Source: Acidimicrobiales bacterium
Lineage (GTDB): Bacteria > Actinomycetota > Acidimicrobiia > Acidimicrobiales > SHLQ01
Direction of reading: 5' to 3'
Assembly (NCBI GenBank): GCA_020629635.1
Contig: JAHDCX010000005.1
Location: forward strand, 159,855 to 223,854
DNA length: 64,000 nucleotides
In this document: piece after piece, positions 47,543-56,539 of the stretch
Layout of the letters: every line of letters starts with the position of its first letter
Numbering within the stretch: position 1 is the first letter of the stretch
Made by a program: the position numbers and the translations under genes
The notes under the pieces: model-generated
The model's input: the letters and a program-made list of their open reading frames with translations, nothing else
Database searches by the model: none
Told to the model about the DNA's origin: nothing

Positions 47543-50413
47543 ATGACTGCGCGGGGCAAAGGGCGCCGGTTCATGCCGGTGGTTGTTCTCTTGGGATTGG
47601 TCGGGGTTCTTCTCCCCACGAGTGCCGTTCAGGCAGCGGGACCTGGGCCGTTGAAGGTCGTCCTGATCGGCGACAGCTACGCCGCAGGCAACGGAGCTCG
47701 AGACGCAGACGGCGACCGCAACTACGAGGGACCGAAAGGCTGCTACCGAAGTCCAACGAACTGGGCGTCGCAGTATGTGGGCCATCTGGAGGGCGGCGGG
47801 TATGACGTCACGTTCGTCAACCGTGCGTGCTCCGGTGGCGTGATCACCGACTACACGCAGCGGCGAGACATGGACGACGAGATCATTCGGTACGTCTCCT
47901 TGCCGGAGGACACACCCGAAGCCGACGTGATCCGAAGCGCACAGAGCGACGAGTGCGCGTCACGATTCCCTGCCGACGAGGAGTACGACATCGAGTACAA
48001 GCGATACTCGGTGCTTCTCGGCCACCAAGTCGAATGTCGACGGTTCATGAAGCCCCAGCTCGATGCGATCGGGGCAGACACCGACCTGATCCTCATGACC
48101 GGCGGTGGCAACGACGTCGAGTTCTCGAACATCGTCAAGCAGTGCTTTGCGCCGGTCCTTCGCGATCCGGGCGGGTGCCGAGAGAAGGTCACTCAGGCCA
48201 ACGACGACATCGACCTCATCCAGGATCGATTGACTGCGGCGCTGCTCTCGGCCAGAGAGCGAGCACGTCCCGACACGAAGATCGTCGTCGTTGGCTACCC
48301 GTTCCTCGCCAACAACGACGACTTCGAGCTCGTGTACAAGCGACTCGGCATCTGGGAGAGCGACCGCTACGCCGCAGCGCGGGAGGTTCGTGAGCTCGGT
48401 CGACAGGGCGACATCGCACAAGCGGCCGCCGTCGCAGCAGCAAATGCCGAAGCTGGCACGGACTTCGCCCAGTTCGTCAACATCAAGGAACTGTTCACCG
48501 GTCACGAACCCAAGCCCGAGCTCGGCACCGGCAACCCCGACCGGTGGATCAGCGAAATCGAGAATCGGATTCTGATCGAGAACTACCACTACAACGCCGA
48601 GGGCCACCGCCAGCTCGGGTTGTACCTCTCGGGCTTCGACAGCTTCGGCGCCATGGGAACCGTGGGCACCGATTCTTCGAACATCGACTTGGCCTTTGTC
48701 GTGGACACCACGGGTTCGATGGGCGCCGACATCGACGCGGTCAAAGCGTCCATGAACGCGATCCTCGACTCACTCGAAGCTTCCACTGCCAGCTACCGAG
48801 TCGCGGTCATCGACTACCGCGACTACGCCGACCGCACAGGATTCGAAGGCGACTACCCGTCGCAGCTCGTGCTCGACTTCAGCACCGATCCCGTGGCGAT
48901 ACGCAATGCGATCAATGGGCTCACCCTCGGCTTCGGCGGTGACACACCGGAGACGATCTGGTCGGGCCTGTTCGAGAGCTTCAGGCTCGACTGGCGACCG
49001 GGCGTCAAGAAGCTTGCGTTGCAGTTCGGCGATGCCCCGGCGCTCAATCCCGAACCGGTCAGCGGATACACGACCGCATCCGTGATTGCGGCGTCGCTCG
49101 CGATCGATCCGGTCGCGATCTACGCCATCGACACGGGGGCGGCAGGCACCGAGATTCGCGAGGCTGCGGTCGCGACCGGAGGCCAGGTGCTCGTGGCACC
49201 GACACCGACGCAACTCGTCGACCAGATCCAGGCCGTCATCTCGACGGCTGCCCAGTCGCCGTACGCGTGGATCGGAACCGGCTATGCCGGGCGGACCGGC
49301 GACGCGATTGCGTTGAGCGGCGCTGGCAGCTTCGACCCAGACGGAACGATCGTCAGCTGGGAATGGGATCTCGACGGCGATGGAACGTACGAAACCACGA
49401 GTCCGGGATCCGAACTCGTGTACACGTACGACGCCGACTATTCGGGTCTGGTCGCCATGCGGGTCACCGACGACGAGGGCAACATCGGGATCGCCACGGC
49501 CCCGATCGACATCTCGATCGACGGTGATTCGGTGGCAACCGATGAGGACAACTGTCCGACCATCCACAACCCGGGTCAGCTCGACGACGACGGAGACGGC
49601 GTCGGCGACCTGTGCGATCCGGACTGGGTGCTCGAGACCGGCGATGCCGAGGGCGTCGGCTTCGCCATCGGCCCGGCTCCGACCTCATCGGTCGCCCCGA
49701 CCACGATCACGGCGGCGCCAGGAGCAGCGTTCACCGCCACCGGGACCGTGGGTGACCCGGAGGGAGATCCCGTCACGGCGACGTGGATCATCGACGGTTG
49801 CACCGTTCTCGACCCATCTCTCCCAGAAGCAACGATCGTGTGCGACACGGCCGGCACCTACGAGCTTGCGCTCGTTGCCGAGGATGGCAACGGCGGAGTC
49901 GTTGCTGGATTGGCCGTCGTCGAAATCTCGGGCGACCCCGGCGGTCCAGCCGAATGCGTTGCGTCGTCGTTGAGTGATGGTCGTGTCGAGGTGACGTGGT
50001 CGTCGTTCAACGGTGAGGACGACAACTATCAGTTGCGGGCCGACGGTGATTGGCGGGCGTCGGTGTCTGCCGCCGGCGAGTTGCGTTGGGTCGACGACTA
50101 TCCGGTCGCGGGGACCGTGTACACGGTGCGTTCTGCTGAGGCCGCTGGCCGTGTCGATCAGACGTGTTCGGTGACGACGGGTGATGTCACGCCTCGACCC
50201 GCGTGCGTGTTGGAGGAGTTCTCTGATGGCACGGTTCGGTTGACGTGGGATGCGCGTGACATCGAGAACGACAACTATCAGGTCCGGGTGGATGGTCGTT
50301 GGCGGGCGTCGGTGCCTGCGGATGGGCCGTTGTCGTGGACGGGTGTTGGTGGTGTCGAGCACATTGTTCGTAGCGATGAGCTCGGCGCCCGCCTCGACAT
50401 GACGTGTGAGTAG
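47543..50413 (+). CDS. Secreted SGNH-hydrolase/VWA/PKD/TSP3 mosaic protein
   Basis: A 956-residue exported protein. A signal peptide (about 1-32) is followed by an SGNH/GDSL esterase domain: block I LIGDSYAAGNG (Ser45), GGGNDVEF, and the block V His near 353 in YNAEGHRQL. A von Willebrand A domain starts near 380 with MIDAS VVDTTGSMGADIDAVK, then a PKD-like domain (about 580-655). One thrombospondin type-3 repeat (DEDNCPTIHNPGQLDDDGDG, near 666), a further beta domain, and two Cys-bounded repeats of about 70 residues (from 803 and 888; YQLRADGDW and YQVRVDGRW) end the protein. No cell-wall sorting signal is seen. AGAAGGGG precedes the ATG. Confidence 0.9.
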   Translation: MTARGKGRRFMPVVVLLGLVGVLLPTSAVQAAGPGPLKVVLIGDSYAAGNGARDADGDRNYEGPKGCYRSPTNWASQYVGHLEGGGYDVTFVNRACSGGVITDYTQRRDMDDEIIRYVSLPEDTPEADVIRSAQSDECASRFPADEEYDIEYKRYSVLLGHQVECRRFMKPQLDAIGADTDLILMTGGGNDVEFSNIVKQCFAPVLRDPGGCREKVTQANDDIDLIQDRLTAALLSARERARPDTKIVVVGYPFLANNDDFELVYKRLGIWESDRYAAAREVRELGRQGDIAQAAAVAAANAEAGTDFAQFVNIKELFTGHEPKPELGTGNPDRWISEIENRILIENYHYNAEGHRQLGLYLSGFDSFGAMGTVGTDSSNIDLAFVVDTTGSMGADIDAVKASMNAILDSLEASTASYRVAVIDYRDYADRTGFEGDYPSQLVLDFSTDPVAIRNAINGLTLGFGGDTPETIWSGLFESFRLDWRPGVKKLALQFGDAPALNPEPVSGYTTASVIAASLAIDPVAIYAIDTGAAGTEIREAAVATGGQVLVAPTPTQLVDQIQAVISTAAQSPYAWIGTGYAGRTGDAIALSGAGSFDPDGTIVSWEWDLDGDGTYETTSPGSELVYTYDADYSGLVAMRVTDDEGNIGIATAPIDISIDGDSVATDEDNCPTIHNPGQLDDDGDGVGDLCDPDWVLETGDAEGVGFAIGPAPTSSVAPTTITAAPGAAFTATGTVGDPEGDPVTATWIIDGCTVLDPSLPEATIVCDTAGTYELALVAEDGNGGVVAGLAVVEISGDPGGPAECVASSLSDGRVEVTWSSFNGEDDNYQLRADGDWRASVSAAGELRWVDDYPVAGTVYTVRSAEAAGRVDQTCSVTTGDVTPRPACVLEEFSDGTVRLTWDARDIENDNYQVRVDGRWRASVPADGPLSWTGVGGVEHIVRSDELGARLDMTCE

Positions 50414-50478
50414 CCGGTCTGCGGCGGATCGGGCGCCGAATAGGGCGAGCCCGATCCGTCGCGGCTGGTGCCCCGAGG

Positions 50479-50883
50479 TCAGGGAACGGCGTGGTCGGAG
50501 ACCGGCGTGTCCTGACTGAACGTGTTGCGCCAGATCCCATCGTCGGACCGCTGCCACAGCGAGCTCACCCACATCTGTTCGTCGACCGAGGCGCCGGGTC
50601 GACGGTACGTGGCGAGATAGCAGAGCAGAGCGGCCTCCCGAGCGACGGCCACCGATCGTGCGTCGCTGAGCTCGAAGGAGACGACCGTCGGCCCGTCAAG
50701 GAGCTGGTCGACGTGTTCGTCCTTGGTCGCGTATCCCGAGGGATAGAGCCCGAGGAAGTCGTCGTCGAGTGCAGCTGCATCGGCACCCGAGTCGCCGTCG
50801 ACGAGCGCTCGCCAGACGGCTCGTTCCAGATCGAGGAGCTCGTCGAGCGTGATCGCTCGGTCCGAGGCGTCTGCCGAGCTCAC
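50479..50883 (-). CDS. NTF2-like (DUF4440-type) protein
   Basis: The 134-residue protein has the NTF2-like pattern: LDELLDLERAVWRALVDGDS, LDDDFLGLYPSGYATKDEHV, VSFELSDARSVAV and SSLWQRSDDGIWRNTFSQDT near the end. This is the DUF4440/SnoaL type with a cone-shaped pocket; ligand unknown. GTG 50883 overlaps the stop of the upstream membrane protein gene (GTGA). A more upstream GTG at 50898 is possible. Confidence 0.8.
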   Translation of the reverse strand: MSSADASDRAITLDELLDLERAVWRALVDGDSGADAAALDDDFLGLYPSGYATKDEHVDQLLDGPTVVSFELSDARSVAVAREAALLCYLATYRRPGASVDEQMWVSSLWQRSDDGIWRNTFSQDTPVSDHAVP

Positions 50884-51335
50884 GCCGGAAGCGGACACGA
50901 CGTCTGCTGGTACGTGGAGAGTCGGGTGCGGAGCGCCCACAGCACCAGACCGATCGCCGCGAGACCGACGAAGGGCTGGACCGGTGCCCACCAACTGAGC
51001 GCGCCGCCCGTGCCCAGCAGCGCGACGACGAGCTGGTTGCAGACCGGGCAACCGACGGCGAGGAAGGACACGAAGCCGCCCCAGACGGTGCGGACGTCGT
51101 CTCGTTCTTCTTCTGCGGAATGCGACGCCGGCAACCGGATCGCGAAGACGAGTCCGATCAACGCCGAGGTGATGGCCCAGATCAGATAGTCGATCGGCCG
51201 GGTTTCGACCGGACGACCGAAGATCGGCGTGTCGATCAGATCCGACGGGACACCGATGAAGACCGCCGCCACGAGGGCGTACGGGATCGCCCGGAGATAG
51301 GTGACCGGGGCGAGCGCACGAAGCGAGCCGAACAT
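50880..51335 (-). CDS. Four-helix membrane protein
   Basis: The 151-residue protein has four hydrophobic helices (about 18-34, 50-67, 88-104, 120-140). A CPVC motif (GCPVCNQLVVALLG) lies at the start of the third helix region and a second Cys (QTSC) close to the end. CPxC in a membrane helix could bind metal or haem, or act in redox; no family is certain. It is followed by the NTF2-like gene with a 4-bp overlap. Confidence 0.75.
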   Translation of the reverse strand: MFGSLRALAPVTYLRAIPYALVAAVFIGVPSDLIDTPIFGRPVETRPIDYLIWAITSALIGLVFAIRLPASHSAEEERDDVRTVWGGFVSFLAVGCPVCNQLVVALLGTGGALSWWAPVQPFVGLAAIGLVLWALRTRLSTYQQTSCPLPA

Positions 51336-51406
51336 CGCACAAAGGCTAGGGCTTCAGCTTTCGGGCGTCCTGCCGACCACTGCCGGGAGACTTTCGTGGA
51401 GGTGTG

Positions 51407-53008
51407 ATGCGGCAGTACCGCACACAGATGTTGGTCGGCGTCGCCATGGTGGCGCTGCTGTTGGCCGGGGTGTTGGCGGTCAGCGTCGATCGAGCCGAGC
51501 CCGCCGATGCCACGGCGTTCGCATGCGTCAAGGCCCCATTCCAGAACGGGCTCGAGCTTCGGCTGTCTGGCCTCGACGGAGTCGCTGGCACCTATGCGGT
51601 TCGTCAGAACGATCGGTACCACTCGACCTCGGAGACGCTCACCGACTCGTTCATCGAAGGGTCGGTTGAGGATGACTGGACGCTTCGGCTCCGAGGCCCG
51701 GAGATCCCCGACCCGTACCTGACGCTGCCGTGCCTTCTCGAAGCCGACGCGCTGTGCACGGTGATCCCGACCGACGATGGCGCCCGACTGGAGTTCAACG
51801 GCCTCGACGAAGCGGACCGGATCGCCGTCCGCAAGAACGGCCGCTGGCTGGCCAACACGACCGGCGCGTCCGCCAGCCTCCGCGTCGACGGCGGCATCGA
51901 CGACACGTGGGAACTCCGGATCCGCGGAACCCGTTGGACGAGTCCGTTCGAGTCGACGACATGTCTCGCTCCGGCGACACCTCCGGTCGGCACCGCGTTC
52001 TGTCAGGTGATCGAGACCGGGCTGGTGTGGTCCAACGCCGAAGTCGACTCGTACCAGGTCCGCAAGGACGGTGCGTGGGTCACCGAAACCCGACGACGGG
52101 CCTTCGAGACCGACGATCTCGATGCACAGTGGCTGATTCGGTACCGCAGTGCGGGGCGGGTGGTCGACGAGCCGTGCGTGTCGGCCGACGACGTCGAGAT
52201 CGATCCGGCGGGACCCTGCCTGTTTGACGGCGAGCTCGTCGAGAGCGTCCTGAACGGTGCGCAGTGTGATGTCATCGCCCGCTCGCTCGGTGCCGAAGGT
52301 TCGCCGTTGCCGACGACCGACCCCTGCGATCGCAGCTACCCGGTCTTGTGCGTCGACGGTACGGCCACGTGGCTCTGGCTGTCGGTGGTGCCGACCGCCG
52401 AAGATCTCGCCGCTTTCCCGGACGTGAGAACCCTCTACGTCGTCCCGATCACCGACGATGTCCACGATCTCACGGCCGTCACGACGATGACCGAACTCGA
52501 GTACCTCTACGTCGCGTCGCTCACGATGGAAGAGCTCCCCCGCGACATCGGCCGCCTCGAAAATCTGCTCGAGCTCCGAATCCTCGAGGCGCCGCAGCTC
52601 ACCCGACTCCCCGACGAGATCGGTGAGCTGACGAAGCTGATCTCCCTGCACATCGGCGAACACCAGGGTCTGCGCGACCGGGTGGAGGTGCCAATCGAGC
52701 GGCTACCGGATTCGATCGGTGACCTCGTGTACCTGCGCGAGCTCGAGCTCGAAGGCACCAACATCTCCGTGCTCCCGGCGTCGATCACGGGACTGGTCAG
52801 CCTGTCGACCCTCGACGTCTCGGACACCCTCATCCGGGGCGACCTTGCCGCTCAGCAGCTGGTGCTCGGTGACCCCGAAGACGTTCCCTTCGACATCATC
52901 TGGTGGAACGGCGAAGGCGACTGCCCGGTCTGGACCACGAACACGACCTGGAATGCGTGGCAACTGCGCAACGATCCAACGTGGAGCGACTGCCAGACGG
53001 CGCGTTGA
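51407..53008 (+). CDS. Exported leucine-rich-repeat protein
   Basis: The 533-residue product has a signal or anchor helix (about 8-28, LVGVAMVALLLAGVLAV). Three Cys-bounded modules of about 65-75 residues follow (from about 40, 110 and 185; YAVRQNDRY, IAVRKNGRW and YQVRKDGAW), resembling the two C-terminal repeats of the SGNH-VWA protein. A leucine-rich-repeat domain (about 340-480) of SDS22/bacterial type has repeats such as MEELPRDIGRLENLLELRIL and IERLPDSIGDLVYLRELELE. A Trp/Cys-rich cap ends the protein. GGAGG is close upstream; GTG 51404 is an alternative start. Probably a surface binding protein. Confidence 0.87.
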   Translation: MRQYRTQMLVGVAMVALLLAGVLAVSVDRAEPADATAFACVKAPFQNGLELRLSGLDGVAGTYAVRQNDRYHSTSETLTDSFIEGSVEDDWTLRLRGPEIPDPYLTLPCLLEADALCTVIPTDDGARLEFNGLDEADRIAVRKNGRWLANTTGASASLRVDGGIDDTWELRIRGTRWTSPFESTTCLAPATPPVGTAFCQVIETGLVWSNAEVDSYQVRKDGAWVTETRRRAFETDDLDAQWLIRYRSAGRVVDEPCVSADDVEIDPAGPCLFDGELVESVLNGAQCDVIARSLGAEGSPLPTTDPCDRSYPVLCVDGTATWLWLSVVPTAEDLAAFPDVRTLYVVPITDDVHDLTAVTTMTELEYLYVASLTMEELPRDIGRLENLLELRILEAPQLTRLPDEIGELTKLISLHIGEHQGLRDRVEVPIERLPDSIGDLVYLRELELEGTNISVLPASITGLVSLSTLDVSDTLIRGDLAAQQLVLGDPEDVPFDIIWWNGEGDCPVWTTNTTWNAWQLRNDPTWSDCQTAR

Positions 53009-53055
53009 CCCTCACCCGCCCTCGAATCCGTCGCGGCGTCGACGAGACTGCAGGC

Positions 53056-54096
53056 ATGAGACAACGAGCGGTCGCCGCACTCCTGCTTGCTGTGGCGCTC
53101 GGGGCATGTGGCGACGATCTGGCGGTCGATCCACAGCAGGCGCTCGATCCTCGACTCGGCGACGCCTCGGTCGAAGAAGGCCTGCGCGTCGACGTTGTTG
53201 TCGACGGTCTGGTGGGCCCGACGCAGTTCGTCGTCGACGGGAACGACTTCGTGGTGGCTCAGATCAACGGCGGCGAAAACGACGCACAGGGTCAGGTCAT
53301 CCGCGTCTCAGCTCGAGGCGGTAGCCCGGTCGTTCTGGTGGATGGCCTCGACAAGCCCACCGGCGTCGCCGTGGTCGACGGGGAGCTGTGGATCATGGAG
53401 CGCGATCGGTTGACTCGCGGACCCCTCGGCGGCGAACGCCAGATCGTCATCGACGACCTCCCGAACAACGGCCGATCCGAGGGAACACTCACCGTTCTCC
53501 CCGACGGGAGGCTGCTCTTCGACACGTCCGGCTCGAAACGCGGATCGGACGTCGTCGACGGTTCGGGACGGCTGTTCACCGTCGATCCCGCCGACCCCGA
53601 CGCGTTACCCGTCGAGTACGCCGAGGGGTTCAAGCACGCGTACGCCCACGTCGTCGACGACGACGGCACCCTCTGGACGACAGAGATGACCGACGGCCGT
53701 TTCGACGACGAACCGGCGACCGACGAAGTCGTGGCGGTGGCCGAAGGCGTCGACCACGGCTGGCCGCATTGTGTCGGCAACAACCGCATCGTGGACGAAT
53801 TCGGCGGCTCGGCCGAACGCTGCTCAACCGTTCCGGGATCGCAGGCCGTCTTCGACCCGTCGGCCACGCCGACCGGGATCGCCGTGTCGCCATTCGAGCC
53901 GGACACCTTGCTCGTCGCGCTCTGGAACGAGCGTCGCATCGTGGCGCTCCGCTCGACCGAGTCGGTCAACCCGGTGCCGGTGCGCACGTTGGTGAGTGAT
54001 CTCGACCGACCCCAGCATCTGGTCACGGTCGGCGACGACGTCTACGTCTCGGACTTCGGTTCGGGGCTGGTCCTTCGCCTCTCGTCCGATTCCTGA
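53056..54096 (+). CDS. PQQ sugar-dehydrogenase-like propeller lipoprotein
   Basis: The 346-residue lipoprotein (lipobox VALGAC) has a six-blade propeller like soluble glucose or sorbosone dehydrogenases and NHL proteins: VDGLVGPTQFVVDGNDFVVA, VDGLDKPTGVAVVDGELWIM, DGRLLFDTSGSKRGSDVVDG, FKHAYAHVVDDDGTLWTTEM, GVDHGWPHCVGNN and FDPSATPTGIAVSP. Not all PQQ-binding residues can be checked by eye, so catalysis is uncertain. It starts at ATG 53056, 47 bp after the LRR gene, and is convergent with the aminotransferase. Confidence 0.85.
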   Translation: MRQRAVAALLLAVALGACGDDLAVDPQQALDPRLGDASVEEGLRVDVVVDGLVGPTQFVVDGNDFVVAQINGGENDAQGQVIRVSARGGSPVVLVDGLDKPTGVAVVDGELWIMERDRLTRGPLGGERQIVIDDLPNNGRSEGTLTVLPDGRLLFDTSGSKRGSDVVDGSGRLFTVDPADPDALPVEYAEGFKHAYAHVVDDDGTLWTTEMTDGRFDDEPATDEVVAVAEGVDHGWPHCVGNNRIVDEFGGSAERCSTVPGSQAVFDPSATPTGIAVSPFEPDTLLVALWNERRIVALRSTESVNPVPVRTLVSDLDRPQHLVTVGDDVYVSDFGSGLVLRLSSDS

Positions 54097-54105
54097 CGGT
54101 CGAGC

Positions 54106-55224
54106 TCAGCTGGCGGCCAGGTACTCCGACACGAGCGGCAGTCCAGCCTCGAGGACTTCGGTGTGGTTCGCGTAGCCGATCCGAACGGTGCCCTCCGCCT
54201 CCAGAGCGCTTCCCGGCAGGAGCATCACTCCGGTGGCGTCGAGCAGCCCGATGCAGAACTCCCGAGACGAGACGTCGACGTCGAGATGGAGCAACGCGGT
54301 CGTTCCGGCCTTCGGCTGCACCCACGACACCCGCGGCTCTTCGTCGACCCACGCCGACAGAATCGCGAGATTGGTGCGCGTGATGCGGCGGCTGCGTTCG
54401 AGCAGAACAGACGCTTGCTCGAGCGCGATCGCGGCAAGGTGGTCGTCGATCATGCCAACGCTGATCGTGCTGTAGTCGCGATGGTGTGCGACCGCCTGAA
54501 TGAGTTGGGCCGGGGCGGCGATCCACCCGAGGCGAAGCCCCGCGAGGGAGAACGCCTTCGACATCGAGCCGGTGCTGATGCCCTTGTCGTAGAGGTCGGC
54601 CATCGACGGGCCGGTTCCGGGATCGGTCTGATTCGTACCCCGGTAGACCTCGTCGCACAGCACCCATGCGTCGGCCCGGCCCGCGATCTCCCCGATCGCC
54701 GCCAACATCGCTGCGTCCATCAGCGAGCCGGTCGGGTTGTTCGGATTGTTGATCGCGATCAACGAAGTCTGATCGGTGACGAGGCTGGCGAGCTCGTCGA
54801 GGTCGGGGAGGTACGCGTTGTCGGCTCGGAGTCGGAGGATCTGGACGTCGGCGCCGTAGCTCTGCGGGATCGAATAGTGCTGCTGGTACGTCGGTTGCAC
54901 CGAGATCACCCGATCGCCCGGCTCGACAATCGTTTCGTGCACCAGCTTGTTCGCGCCGATCGCGCCGTGGGTCACGATCGTGTTGGCCGGTTCGATCGTG
55001 TCGTAGAGCGCCGCGATCGCTGCCCGCAACCGATCCGATCCTTCGATTGCTCCGTAGGTGAGGCGAAGGTCGGCAACGTCGTCGAGGGCCGCACGACCAA
55101 CCCCGGTCAGCTCGAGGAGTTCGGCAACGGTGAGCGAGGCCACACACGTCTCGGCGAGGTTGTGGGTGCAGTGGTTCTCGAACTCGTTCATCCAGAGCTC
55201 GACCCCAAACGGCTCGATCAGCAT
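54106..55224 (-). CDS. PLP-dependent aminotransferase, class I/II
   Basis: The 372-residue enzyme of fold type I: AINNPNNPTGSLMD (Asn for PLP), VLCDEVYRGT (Asp), the PLP lysine in STGSMSKAFSLAGLRLGW, and a late Arg in GTVRIGYANHTE for the substrate carboxylate. The amino donor and acceptor cannot be told. ATG 55224 (MLIEPFGVELW) is chosen; the 27 bp around this start (55213-55239) recur exactly at 56496-56522, where they form the start of a lipoprotein gene. Confidence 0.92.
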   Translation of the reverse strand: MLIEPFGVELWMNEFENHCTHNLAETCVASLTVAELLELTGVGRAALDDVADLRLTYGAIEGSDRLRAAIAALYDTIEPANTIVTHGAIGANKLVHETIVEPGDRVISVQPTYQQHYSIPQSYGADVQILRLRADNAYLPDLDELASLVTDQTSLIAINNPNNPTGSLMDAAMLAAIGEIAGRADAWVLCDEVYRGTNQTDPGTGPSMADLYDKGISTGSMSKAFSLAGLRLGWIAAPAQLIQAVAHHRDYSTISVGMIDDHLAAIALEQASVLLERSRRITRTNLAILSAWVDEEPRVSWVQPKAGTTALLHLDVDVSSREFCIGLLDATGVMLLPGSALEAEGTVRIGYANHTEVLEAGLPLVSEYLAAS

Positions 55225-55239
55225 GTGTCGAGTCTGGCC
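55213..55239. repeat. 27-bp repeat at aminotransferase start
   Basis: Exact match to 56496-56522, same orientation. It covers the first four codons of the aminotransferase gene and 15 bp upstream. Both copies work as translation starts on the minus strand. Confidence 0.95.
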
Positions 55240-55298
55240 GAAACGCATCTCATCGGTCCGCCAAAGGGCCGCCGAATTCGGTTTCGCGCGGACGCCCT

Positions 55299-55826
55299 TC
55301 AGTCCACGAGCCCATCGACGTTGGCCAGCGATTCACGGTCTTTGCACGGGTGGCTGTCGGGCAACTCTTGGTTCCTGGGACTCGACCGGAAACCTTCGCT
55401 CACTCCACCGCCGAAGACGTAGTATTCGCCGATCTCGATGGTTTCGCCCCAGACAGTGATCGTTCTCCCGTCGGCAGAGACTACCGGTTCCATGTCTGTC
55501 TCGGTGAAGAACAGGATGCTCTCGTCGACGACGAGACACCCTTGATCGCTCCACACGATCCCCGGGACTCTTGCTTCCAATCCGGCGCCGCGTTGAACCC
55601 AGAAAATGGACTCTTGTTCGACAGTTCCCCACTCATCTGTCGGCTGGGCGCTCGTTGCGTTGGTGGACGGTTGAGTCGTCGTCGCCTCGCTCGTCGATTG
55701 CTCGGAAGACCCGACATCGGGCGCCGTCGTAGCTGTGGCCTGCTCCGCGTCTTCGATGGTCGCAGTGCCTTGAGTACTGGAACATGCGACCAACAAGATG
55801 CTGCCGGCGATCAGGGTTCGGATCAT
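55299..55826 (-). CDS. Lipoprotein, tandem copy 1
   Basis: The 175-residue lipoprotein (MIRTLIAGSILLVAC, Cys 15) has a Thr/Ser/Glu linker (SSEQSTSEATTTQPSTNATS) and a C-terminal domain of about 110 residues: VWSDQGCLVVDESILFFTET, VVSADGRTITVWGETIEIGE. Two Cys residues in the domain are shared with copy 2. No family recognised. ATG 55826 is the normal start, to be compared with copy 2, whose first four residues were replaced. Confidence 0.8.
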   Translation of the reverse strand: MIRTLIAGSILLVACSSTQGTATIEDAEQATATTAPDVGSSEQSTSEATTTQPSTNATSAQPTDEWGTVEQESIFWVQRGAGLEARVPGIVWSDQGCLVVDESILFFTETDMEPVVSADGRTITVWGETIEIGEYYVFGGGVSEGFRSSPRNQELPDSHPCKDRESLANVDGLVD

Positions 55827-55991
55827 GTCTTCAGCGTGAGGCCCCACGCTTGAAGAATCGCACAGACCGGGCTGAACGCATCGAGTGCGACGCCCCCGGG
55901 CGAACACCCGTCGCCGACGACGTCGAACGAGCTCCTCACCGCGAGCGACGGCGGCCTGTCGCCCGAATCTGGCTTCCCCGCGAACGATCTC

Positions 55992-56507
55992 TCATCGCAC
56001 AAGCCCGTCGACGAGCGCGAGGTACTCCTTGTCACGACATGGATGTGTGGCTGGAATTCCGGGATCGGATTGGGATCCACCGCCGAAGGTATAGGGATTG
56101 CCGATCTCGATCGTTTCACCCCATACGTTGATTGTTCTCCCGTCTGCAGAGACGACGGGCTCGGTGTCTGTCGAGCTGAAGAACAGAACGCTCTCACCGA
56201 CCACCAGACACCCCTGGTCGCTCCAGACGATGCCGGAGATTCTTGCTTCCAATCCGCCGATGCGTTCTGACCAGAGGATCGATTCCTGTTGGACGATTCC
56301 CCACTCGTCTGCCGGCGAGGCACTCGTTGTGGTGGTGGACGGTTGAGTCGTCGTGGCCTCGCTCGTCGATTGCTCGGAAGACCCGCCATTGGGTGCCGTT
56401 GTTGGCGCCTCTTGTTGCTGGTCTTGGATTCTCGCGGTGCCTTCGGTGCTGGAGCATGCGACCAACAGAACGCTCCCGGCGATCAGAGTTCGGATCTCGA
56501 TCAGCAT
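55992..56507 (-). CDS. Lipoprotein, tandem copy 2 with chimeric start
   Basis: The 171-residue paralogue of the previous gene, very similar from IRTLIAGSVLLVACSS on, through the linker (SSEQSTSEATTTQPSTTTTS) and the domain (VWSDQGCLVVGESVLFFSST, VVSADGRTINVWGETIEIGN). Its start is MLIE-IRTLIAG, not MIRTLIAG. The DNA for MLIE and the region just upstream (56496-56522) is identical to the start of the aminotransferase gene. The start codon thus appears to come from recombination. It is divergent from the methyltransferase fusion, 32 bp apart. Confidence 0.8.
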   Translation of the reverse strand: MLIEIRTLIAGSVLLVACSSTEGTARIQDQQQEAPTTAPNGGSSEQSTSEATTTQPSTTTTSASPADEWGIVQQESILWSERIGGLEARISGIVWSDQGCLVVGESVLFFSSTDTEPVVSADGRTINVWGETIEIGNPYTFGGGSQSDPGIPATHPCRDKEYLALVDGLVR

Positions 56508-56522
56508 GTGTCGAGTCTGGCC
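56496..56522. repeat. 27-bp repeat at lipoprotein copy 2 start
   Basis: Exact match to 55213-55239 in the same orientation. The two repeats lie 1283 bp apart and enclose lipoprotein copies 1 and 2, as expected if a duplication of this segment had one end within the aminotransferase start. Confidence 0.95.
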
Positions 56523-56539
56523 CGTGGGAGACTCGGCTG

